From: Hymenobacter armeniacus
GTDB lineage: Bacteria > Bacteroidota > Bacteroidia > Cytophagales > Hymenobacteraceae
Direction: 5' to 3'
NCBI RefSeq assembly: GCF_014699055.1
Contig: NZ_JACXAC010000001.1
Location: 930,001 to 994,000 of the forward strand
DNA: 64,000 bases
Shown here: positions 54,914 through 61,934 of the stretch, piece after piece
Position numbering within the stretch: the first letter of the stretch is position 1
How the letters are laid out: every line of letters begins with the position of its first letter
The notes under the pieces: model-generated
The model's input: only the letters and a program-made list of their open reading frames with translations
Databases searched by the model: none
What the model was told of the DNA's origin: nothing
Translations under genes and position numbers: made by a program

Positions 54914-56383
54914 CTACTCCATGATGCGCACGTTGCGCGAATCCTTCATCAGGGCCGAGCCAATTATCCAGCACAGGGCGGCAATCAGAACCGGATAAAT
55001 CAGGCCCGACAGAGCCGCGTGTTCCTTGAAGAATGTGCCCGCGGGCTGGGCTTTGGCCCACACGGCTATCCAAGTGGCCACCAGCGGCACGAAGCCGCCG
55101 AAGATGCCGTTGCCAATGTGGTAGGGTACCGAGAGCGAAGTGTAGCGCACTTTGGTGGGAAACAGCTCGACCAGATAAGCGGCGATGGGACCGTACACCA
55201 TGGTCACGAACAACACCAAGCAGAAGGTGAGCACCGTCATCATGAACAGATTGGGCGCCAAGGCTTTCGACACGGCTTCTACGGCTTTGCCAGCGGCGTC
55301 GACGGTGGCGGGGGTTACTTCGGTGAGGGGGCCGGCGTAGGCTTTCAGCCCATAGAAAAGCGGCACCGTGAACAGGGCCGCGCACAGCATGCCGGCCATG
55401 ATGATGCGCTTGCGCCCGATGCGGTCGGAAAGCGAGCCGAAATAAATGAACAGCGGCGTGGCCAATACCATACTGGCCACCAGCACGATGCTGGCATCGA
55501 TGAGGTCCAGCTTCAGCGCGTTCTGCATGAAGGAATAGGCGTAGAACTGGCTGGTGTAGAACACCACGCCCTGCCCCATAGTGGCCCCAAACAGCGCAAT
55601 GAGCACCAGCCGACGGTTCACGGGGTTCAGAAACGAGTCGCGCAGCGGACTGGTGCTGGTTTTGCCCTCAGCCTTGGCTTTGGCAAACAGCGGCGACTCG
55701 TGCAGCTGCTTCCGGATGTAGTACGAGGCCACAATGAGCACGCCCGAGAGCAGGAACGGGATGCGCCAGCCCCAGGTCTTGAAGTCGGCGTCGGGCATGG
55801 CTTTTTTGGTGAGCACGATGACCAGAATGCTCAGGATGAGGCCGGCCGTGGCCGTAATCTGGATGTAGCTGGTGAAGTAGCCGCGGCGCTTGTCGGGCGC
55901 GTACTCGGCCACGTAGGTGGCGGCGCCGCCGTACTCACCACCCAGCGCCAGGCCCTGAAACAGGCGCAGCACCAGCACGATGGCCGGCGCCACCCAGCCG
56001 ATTTTGTCGTAGCTGGGCACCAGGCCGGTGGCCACGGTGGCCCCGCCCATCATCAGCAGCGTCACCAGGAAGGTGTATTTGCGCCCAATCATGTCGCCGA
56101 TGCGGCCAAACACCACCGCCCCGAACGGCCGCACAATGAAGCCCACCCCAAACACGGCCAGCGCCCCCAACAGGGTTTCCTCAGGCTTGCCCTTCGAGCC
56201 AAACAGCACCGGCCCGATGATGGCCGCCAGTGAGCCGAAAATGTAGAAATCGTACCACTCGATAACGGTTCCGACCGATGAGGCGGTGATGACCTTCCAG
56301 ATGGTTTTTTCGTCGACGCTGTTGTTATCGTGCGCCGCCGGGGCATCCCCCACGTCGGGCGAGATGGGTAAACGTTGTTCCAT
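54914..56383 (-). CDS. MFS transporter, MHS-type
   Basis: 489 residues from ATG at 56383. Twelve predicted helices. The metabolite:H+ symporter signatures are SSVGTVIEWYDFYIFGSLAA near the N-terminus, GALAVFGVGFIVRPFGAVVF, GRIGDMIGRKYTFLVTLLMM, LFQGLALGGEYGGAATYVAE, and TKVRYTSLSVPYHIGNGIFG. Members take up proline, betaine, alpha-ketoglutarate, shikimate or short monocarboxylates. The acs/prpE neighbours suggest acetate or propionate. The frame to 56494 adds non-conserved leader codons. Confidence 0.9.
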   Translation of the reverse strand: MEQRLPISPDVGDAPAAHDNNSVDEKTIWKVITASSVGTVIEWYDFYIFGSLAAIIGPVLFGSKGKPEETLLGALAVFGVGFIVRPFGAVVFGRIGDMIGRKYTFLVTLLMMGGATVATGLVPSYDKIGWVAPAIVLVLRLFQGLALGGEYGGAATYVAEYAPDKRRGYFTSYIQITATAGLILSILVIVLTKKAMPDADFKTWGWRIPFLLSGVLIVASYYIRKQLHESPLFAKAKAEGKTSTSPLRDSFLNPVNRRLVLIALFGATMGQGVVFYTSQFYAYSFMQNALKLDLIDASIVLVASMVLATPLFIYFGSLSDRIGRKRIIMAGMLCAALFTVPLFYGLKAYAGPLTEVTPATVDAAGKAVEAVSKALAPNLFMMTVLTFCLVLFVTMVYGPIAAYLVELFPTKVRYTSLSVPYHIGNGIFGGFVPLVATWIAVWAKAQPAGTFFKEHAALSGLIYPVLIAALCWIIGSALMKDSRNVRIME

Positions 56384-56566
56384 GTAGTTCGCAGCCTGAT
56401 GGGTAAATGGGAATCCGGGCGGCAACATACAACCCAATGGCGAACGGAATTGGGGAGATAGGTGCGGAAGTGCAATGAAATGCGCCGAAGCCATGCCTGC
56501 CGTTGTGGCATAGCGGGCATTTTTGTGGCTCGTGTTTGCACAATGCCCTGAGCATCATCTGCTGCG

Positions 56567-57511
56567 CTATTTCTCTTCCGCCAGCACGGTGGCCAGCAGC
56601 GCATCCACCGCCAGGCCCAAGCGGCGCAGGTCCAGGCGGGCCAGCGTATCGGAAGCCTCGTGGTAGCTGCGGTTGCGGTAAAAGGCCGTATCGGTGAGCA
56701 GCACGGCCGGGTAATCGAATTTCCAGTAGTTGAGGTGGTCGGAGAAGTCGATGCCCGGCAGCCAGGCCGGGGCTTTGAAGCGCTTCACCGGCAGGGCCGC
56801 GGCCGCCCGGTAGTGCCGCGCAAACCGCCGGCCGAAACGGCCGTTGCCGAATTTCTGGGCCACGGTCACGTAGTTGCCCCGGCTGCCGTAAATGAATTTT
56901 AGCGGCCAGATGGGGTAGCGCTGGGAACCCCGGCGGTCGTCGAAATAACCCAGCATTTCGAGCGATACCATGCCCCGCACCGGTACGCCCGCCGCTTTGA
57001 GCGAAGCCGCGTGCACATAGCTGCCCATTTGCGGGGTCCGGAAAAACGGGGGTTCTTCCAGCGTGTAGGCCACCAAATCGATGCGGTACGGCACTGTTTT
57101 TTCCTGCCCGAGCAGACGGGCCAGCTCTAGCAGGGCCGCCACGCCGGTGCCGTTGTCGTCGGCGCCGGGCTGGTCGCCGCACACGTCGTAGTGCGCCCCG
57201 ATGATGAGCCGGGGGCCGTCGGTGGGCCCAAACGAGGCGGTGACGTTGCGGTAGGTTTGGCCCTGCACCGTGTAGGGCTGGTCGGCCACGGCGTAAGCGC
57301 CGGCGGTGCGAAGCTCGCGCCCGATGAAAGCCGCCACCGATTCCAACACCACGGGGTGAACGTAGTTGCGCGGCTGTGGCGTGCCGGTGAGCACCCGCAG
57401 GTGCTGGCGCAGCCGGGCCGTGTCGGCCAGCGGCGCGGGGTTTTCGGTGGCAGCCGCAGCGCCGGGCGCTAGCAGGCACGCCAATAGTGCCGGGAGAAAA
57501 AACCGCTTCAT
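56567..57511 (-). CDS. Secreted M28 family aminopeptidase
   Basis: 314 residues with a signal peptide (FFLPALLACLLAPGAAAA). GAHYDVCGDQPGADDNGTGV holds the His and Asp zinc ligands, YTLEEPPFF has the catalytic Glu pair, and GIDFSDHLNYWKFDYPAVLL has a further His. Family members remove N-terminal residues from peptides outside the cytoplasm. A separate promoter or partner is not clear; the divergent flavoprotein gene starts 57 bp away. Confidence 0.9.
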   Translation of the reverse strand: MKRFFLPALLACLLAPGAAAATENPAPLADTARLRQHLRVLTGTPQPRNYVHPVVLESVAAFIGRELRTAGAYAVADQPYTVQGQTYRNVTASFGPTDGPRLIIGAHYDVCGDQPGADDNGTGVAALLELARLLGQEKTVPYRIDLVAYTLEEPPFFRTPQMGSYVHAASLKAAGVPVRGMVSLEMLGYFDDRRGSQRYPIWPLKFIYGSRGNYVTVAQKFGNGRFGRRFARHYRAAAALPVKRFKAPAWLPGIDFSDHLNYWKFDYPAVLLTDTAFYRNRSYHEASDTLARLDLRRLGLAVDALLATVLAEEK

Positions 57512-57525
57512 GCAGCCAAGCTACT

Positions 57526-57533
57526 TAGCTTTG
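57526..57533 (+). promoter_or_regulatory. -7 box for the flavin reductase-like gene
   Basis: TAGCTTTG at 57526-57533, exact match, 36 bp before the ATG at 57569 and close to the start of the divergent M28 gene. Confidence 0.5.
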
Positions 57534-57568
57534 GCCACCCAAGCTCGGTGCATCGCACGCAAACTCTC

Positions 57569-58489
57569 ATGGCCTCCCTCCTTCCCGTATTCCACTCCCT
57601 CACTCCTTCCGACCTCAAGCCCAGCGAGTGGCACCCGTTTATGGTGGGCGCCGTGGCGCCGCGGCCGGTGGCCTTCGCCAGCACGATTGATGCCGAGGGC
57701 CGCGTGAACCTGAGCCCCTACAGCTTCTTCAACGCCTTTAGCGCCAACCCGCCCATCCTCGTGTTCTCGCCGGCCAACCGCGTGCGCGACAACACCCAGA
57801 AGCACACCCTGCAAAACGTGCGCGAAGTGCCCGAAGTCGTCATCAACATCTGCGATTTCGCGCTCGTGGAGCAGATGTCCTTGTCGAGCACCGAGTACGA
57901 GAAAGGCGTCAACGAATTCACTAAAGCCGGCCTCACCGAGCTGGCCTCCGAGCAGGTGCGCCCGCCGCGCGTGGCCGAGGCCCCGGCCGCTTTCGAATGC
58001 GTGGTGGAGCAAATCATTGAACTGGGCCAGAACCACGGCGCCGGCAACCTCATCATCTGCCGGGTGGTGCGGGCCCACTTCCGCGAGGATATCCTGCTTC
58101 CCGACGCCACCGGCATCGACCCGTTCAAGCTGGACGCTGTGGCCCGCCTCGGGGGAGACTGGTACTGCCGGGCCAGCGGCGCCAGCCTCTTTGAAGTGCC
58201 CAAGCCCAACCGCCACATCGGCATCGGCTTCGACCAATTGCCCGATTTTATTCTAAATTCCGACGTGCTCACCGGCAACGAGTTGGGCCGCTTGGCCAAC
58301 ATTGAGCGCGACTCCCTGCCCACGCCGGAACAAGTCGAGGAATTTAAATCCGAGCCGATGGTAGCCTACCTATTGAACAAGCACCGCGACGATGCGCTGG
58401 AACTCAAGAAACAATTGCTGCAGTTGGGTCGGCAGTTTCTGGCGGAAGGGCGGCTGGTAGAGGCGTGGAAAACGTTTCTACTTTCCTGA
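57569..58489 (+). CDS. Flavin reductase family FMN-binding protein
   Basis: 306 residues. FMVGAVAPRPVAFASTIDAE, NLSPYSFFNAFSANPPILVF and DNTQKHTLQNVREVPEVVIN show the FMN-binding split-barrel used by flavin reductases and related flavoproteins. The long C-terminal helical part ending AWKTFLLS is less typical. The reaction is probably NAD(P)H-dependent FMN reduction or an FMN-dependent oxygenase partner; the substrate is unknown. Confidence 0.85.
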   Translation: MASLLPVFHSLTPSDLKPSEWHPFMVGAVAPRPVAFASTIDAEGRVNLSPYSFFNAFSANPPILVFSPANRVRDNTQKHTLQNVREVPEVVINICDFALVEQMSLSSTEYEKGVNEFTKAGLTELASEQVRPPRVAEAPAAFECVVEQIIELGQNHGAGNLIICRVVRAHFREDILLPDATGIDPFKLDAVARLGGDWYCRASGASLFEVPKPNRHIGIGFDQLPDFILNSDVLTGNELGRLANIERDSLPTPEQVEEFKSEPMVAYLLNKHRDDALELKKQLLQLGRQFLAEGRLVEAWKTFLLS

Positions 58490-58509
58490 ACGGAAGACCA
58501 CAGCCGCGA

Positions 58510-59823
58510 CTAGCCGATGGCCTTTCGTACCCAGGGCTGGTACACTTTTTCTAAGTAGTAGGACGCCACCACCGTGACCAGAAGAAACACCGCCAAGCGC
58601 ACGCAGTAGGTAAAGCCCGAGCCGGAAAAACCCTGGTACGAGAGAATGAGCGTGAGCAAGGGAAAATGAACAATGTACAACCCGTAGGAGATGCTGCCTA
58701 GCGGCACGAGCCGCTTGATGGCCCGCTTCGAGAAGTGCTCCAAGCTCGCCGGAAATAGGAAAAACACCAAGGAAATGCTGTAAAACAGCCCGATGAAGAA
58801 CAGCGTAATGAGCGGGTTCTTGTCGGCTTCTTTCAAGTAATGTACGAAGCTCAGGGCGGGGAAAAGCGTCATAAAGCCGAGAATGGCTTTGCGGTGCTTG
58901 AACCGGATGCCGGCAAACACCGCGACCATCAGCGCGCAATACGGCAGATATGCGAAATCCTGAAAAACCATATACGCATCTTGGCTTTCCGGAACTATAC
59001 TCAAGTCTTTCCCAAGAAAGAACAGTAGGGCACGGTGCAGTAACGCAGGGGCGGCATCCAAGGCCCCCAGCGTCAGGAACAGAAAGACCAGACTGACCAT
59101 GGCGGCATAGGAGGCAGCGCTTACATCGGGCCGGGAGTGCCTGGCCAGGACCAGCCCGCACAGCCAGAACGCGAAGCCAAACGCATAGGTGGGCACCAGG
59201 CCCATGGCAAAGGCCGGAAAAAAATAAGCCGTCACCACTCCCAGCCCCACCATGGCAACTGCAATGACCGTCGGATTCAGCCTGAAATAAGAAATAGGGA
59301 TAAACAACAGGTAAAAAAAGACTTCATAGCTGAGCGACCACGACGGCGAAATAGCGTGCAGCACGGGCGCCGTAAGCCCCTGCGTCAGGGAGAAATGACT
59401 GAATACGGTTAAAAGCGAAGGGTTTCTGACGAGCACCAAAAAAACAAACAGGATGCAGACCAGATAGATGGGGTAAATCCGAACGAACCGCTTTTTCAAA
59501 TACAGCAGAATGGTATCCTTCTGTAGCGCCACGGCGTGAGCCTTGCCAATGACATAGCCCGAAAGCACAAAAAACAGCAGCACGCTCAAATGGCCCGGCG
59601 CGGCGTACGTCCAGATGCCGGTGGGGTGGTACGCCGGGTCAAGCGTGTTTAGGCTGGTGTGCACTGCGTGCGACAGTACCACCACGAGGGCGGCCACTCC
59701 GCGCAACGCTTCCAGGTCGAAGTTGAATTTGCTTTTGGCGGAGCTGGAATTCTCCAGCGCGGGAGTTTCCAGTACGGCACATTCCGTATTATTCAAAGGA
59801 GAAATATAATTCGTGTAACTCAT
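58510..59823 (-). CDS. Acyltransferase family 3 (OafA/NodX-type) membrane protein
   Basis: 437 residues. FDLEALRGVAALVVVLSHAV is the family signature near the N-terminus, with the conserved Arg and His. About ten hydrophobic segments follow, including LSVLLFFVLSGYVIGKAHAV and KKRFVRIYPIYLVCILFVFL. It transfers acyl groups such as acetate to sugars of LPS, polysaccharides or peptidoglycan. The gene is AT-richer than its neighbours, with many A-runs. Its terminator is not clear. It may have been acquired horizontally. Confidence 0.88.
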   Translation of the reverse strand: MSYTNYISPLNNTECAVLETPALENSSSAKSKFNFDLEALRGVAALVVVLSHAVHTSLNTLDPAYHPTGIWTYAAPGHLSVLLFFVLSGYVIGKAHAVALQKDTILLYLKKRFVRIYPIYLVCILFVFLVLVRNPSLLTVFSHFSLTQGLTAPVLHAISPSWSLSYEVFFYLLFIPISYFRLNPTVIAVAMVGLGVVTAYFFPAFAMGLVPTYAFGFAFWLCGLVLARHSRPDVSAASYAAMVSLVFLFLTLGALDAAPALLHRALLFFLGKDLSIVPESQDAYMVFQDFAYLPYCALMVAVFAGIRFKHRKAILGFMTLFPALSFVHYLKEADKNPLITLFFIGLFYSISLVFFLFPASLEHFSKRAIKRLVPLGSISYGLYIVHFPLLTLILSYQGFSGSGFTYCVRLAVFLLVTVVASYYLEKVYQPWVRKAIG

Positions 59824-59853
59824 TACATATCTTTTTCAAAAACAAAAAGACTG

Positions 59854-59861
59854 CAAAACTA
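59854..59861 (-). promoter_or_regulatory. -7 box of the acyltransferase gene
   Basis: TAGTTTTG on the minus strand, exact match, 30 bp before the ATG at 59823. It lies in the AT-rich 59824-59990 gap. Confidence 0.5.
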
Positions 59862-59917
59862 ATCCTGCTTTACTTATGCTAAGTATACCTCTACTATTTA
59901 CTTACTTAATAAAACTA

Positions 59918-59947
59918 CCCGGTAACATATTGTGTCATGTAACCGGG
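59918..59947 (-). terminator. Terminator after ald
   Basis: CCCGGTAACAT and ATGTAACCGGG pair with one mismatch around an 8-nt loop. TAGTTTTATT follows on the minus strand. Confidence 0.7.
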
Positions 59948-59991
59948 AAATAGTATAATCATCGCCTAAGACTTTAAAAAAAACACCGTCC

Positions 59992-61218
59992 TTAATTCCG
60001 TACCGCAATCAACAATCCCAGCTCCTTATACCGCATGTTGAATTTCTTCGCAATCATCGCATTGGTCAGCGAGCCGCGGTAGATGTACACGCCACTGCGG
60101 AAATGCTCGTTGGTGAACAGCACTTCGTTGATGCCGCCGTGCTGGCTGATTTCCTGCAGGATGGGCGTGAAGATGTTGCTCAGCGCGTTGGTGGCGGTGC
60201 GGGGCACGCGCGAGGCGATGTTGGGCACGCAGTAGTGCACCACGTCGTACTTGCGGAAGACGGGGTTGCTGTGGCTGGTCATCTCGCTGGTTTCGAAGCA
60301 GCCGCCTTGGTCAATGCTCACGTCGATGATGACCGAGCCGGACGACATCGTGGCCACCATTTCCTCGGGCACCATGAAGGGAATGCGGCCGTCTTCCACG
60401 GCCAGCGCGCCGATGACGACGTCGGCCCGCCGGATTTGCTGGCTCAGGGCAAACGTATCCAAGGTACTGGTGTAGAGCTGCATGCCCAGGTTGTGCTTGA
60501 GGCGGCGCAGCTTGTAGAGGTGGTTGTCGAACACCTTCACCTCGGCCCCGAGGCCGGTGGCGGCGCGGGCAGCGTACTCAGCCACCGTGCCGGCCCCCAG
60601 GATGACCACCTGCGACGGCGGCACGCCCGTGATGCCGCCCAGGATGATGCCCTTGCCCTCGTTGGAGCGGGCCAGGTATTCGGCCGCAATCAGCATCACG
60701 GTCGAGCCCGCGATTTCGCTCATGGCGCGCACCACGGGGCGGGCACCGCTAGGGTCTTTCATCAGCTCGAAGCCGATGGCGTTGATTTTCTTGCGCGAAA
60801 GCGCCGCGATGTATTCCTGGGTCATCGAGCCCATCTGCAGGGCCGAAATCAGGGTTTGGCCGGGGTGCAGCAGCTCAATTTCTTCGAGCGTGGGCGGGGC
60901 CACTTTGAGCAGCACGTCGGCCTTGTACACTTCGTCGGCCGAGTAGGCTATCTGGGCGCCGGCTTCGGAGTAGTCGTGGTCGGCGTACTTGCTGGGCTCG
61001 CCGGCGCCGGCTTCCATCACCACTTCGTGGCCCGCGCTCACCAGGTGCTGCACGGCTTCGGGGGTGAGGCCGAGGCGGTTTTCCTGCAGCGAGGTTTCGC
61101 GGGGCAGGCCAATGAAAAGCTTGCGCTTCCGGGTTTCCACGGCCAGCATCGATTCCTGGGTGAAATAGGCGCGGCTGGTGGCCAGGGACTCAAAACCGGA
61201 TGGTAGCTGCTCGGGCAT
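59992..61218 (-). CDS. ald: Alanine dehydrogenase
   Basis: 408 residues from ATG at 61218. FIGLPRETSLQENRLGLTPE with the pyruvate-binding Arg and Lys region, EVVMEAGAGEPSKYADHDYS, and the NAD-binding GVPPSQVVILGAGTVAEYAA (G-x-G-x-x-A-like) match alanine dehydrogenase/PNT-type proteins. HYCVPNIASRVPRTATNALS contains the substrate-closing loop. It interconverts L-alanine and pyruvate with NAD. About 28 extra N-terminal residues precede the typical start; an internal Met is present, so the true start could be later. Confidence 0.9.
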   Translation of the reverse strand: MPEQLPSGFESLATSRAYFTQESMLAVETRKRKLFIGLPRETSLQENRLGLTPEAVQHLVSAGHEVVMEAGAGEPSKYADHDYSEAGAQIAYSADEVYKADVLLKVAPPTLEEIELLHPGQTLISALQMGSMTQEYIAALSRKKINAIGFELMKDPSGARPVVRAMSEIAGSTVMLIAAEYLARSNEGKGIILGGITGVPPSQVVILGAGTVAEYAARAATGLGAEVKVFDNHLYKLRRLKHNLGMQLYTSTLDTFALSQQIRRADVVIGALAVEDGRIPFMVPEEMVATMSSGSVIIDVSIDQGGCFETSEMTSHSNPVFRKYDVVHYCVPNIASRVPRTATNALSNIFTPILQEISQHGGINEVLFTNEHFRSGVYIYRGSLTNAMIAKKFNMRYKELGLLIAVRN

Positions 61219-61322
61219 AGGTTCAGGTAGCAAGTATCAATTAACAGGCATCAGGTGGGGCCGGCCGGCTAACGGGGCGGGCGGCAGGGCAACGGCAGGC
61301 TAATTGATGCGGGGCGGGCAAG

Positions 61323-61760
61323 TTACGGGATAAGGTGCAGGTGGATTTCACGGGCTTCGGGGCCCACCACGTCGATGCGGACTTCGAGCCGGGGCGTGGG
61401 CAAAAGCGGGCCCACCCGGGCGGGCCACTCCACCAAGCAAAGATACCCCGAATCGAGGTACTCAGCGGCCCCCATCTGTTCAGCTTCGCGCAGGGAGTCG
61501 ATGCGGTAGAAATCGAAATGATACACGGGCCGCTCCTGCGCGTCGCGGTACTCATTCACCAGTGAGAAGGTGGGGCTGCTCACGTCGTCGGCCACGCCTA
61601 GGGCGGCGGCCAGGGCGCGGATGAGCGTGGTTTTGCCGGCGCCCATCTCGCCCTCAAACGCCACCACGGAACAGTGAGCGGCTTCGATGGCGGCCTGCAC
61701 CCGGCGAGCGGCCGCGGGCAACTCGTCTACAGAAGAAACGGCAATGATTGAGGGAAGCAT
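61323..61760 (-). CDS. tsaE: tRNA threonylcarbamoyladenosine protein TsaE
   Basis: 145 residues from ATG at 61760. P-loop FEGEMGAGKTTLIRALAAAL, SSPTFSLVNEYRD, YHFDFYRIDSLREAEQMGAA and EYLDSGYLCLVEWPARV are the TsaE motifs. It is the ATPase that drives the TsaB-TsaD-TsaE complex making t6A37 in tRNAs. The frame beyond the ATG (to 61913) is not conserved. A -7 box is only 4 bp upstream of the ATG, so the mRNA may be leaderless. Confidence 0.94.
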   Translation of the reverse strand: MLPSIIAVSSVDELPAAARRVQAAIEAAHCSVVAFEGEMGAGKTTLIRALAAALGVADDVSSPTFSLVNEYRDAQERPVYHFDFYRIDSLREAEQMGAAEYLDSGYLCLVEWPARVGPLLPTPRLEVRIDVVGPEAREIHLHLIP

Positions 61761-61764
61761 GGCG

Positions 61765-61772
61765 CAAAAATA
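61765..61772 (-). promoter_or_regulatory. -7 box of tsaE, leaderless arrangement
   Basis: TATTTTTG on the minus strand, exact match, ending 4 bp before the ATG. The transcription start would fall on or next to the start codon. Confidence 0.45.
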
Positions 61773-61934
61773 CCGGCAAAGCCGCAGCAGCGGGCCGCCG
61801 CTTTGGATAAATGCCGCGGAACCTGCAACTTTATGCTTTGCGGCAGCGCCTAACGTCATCAGCCAAAAGAAACTACGCCTTCTTTTGCGGCCGGTGATGA
61901 GGCGAGGCAGCATTTGCCTTTCTATTTCTACCCC

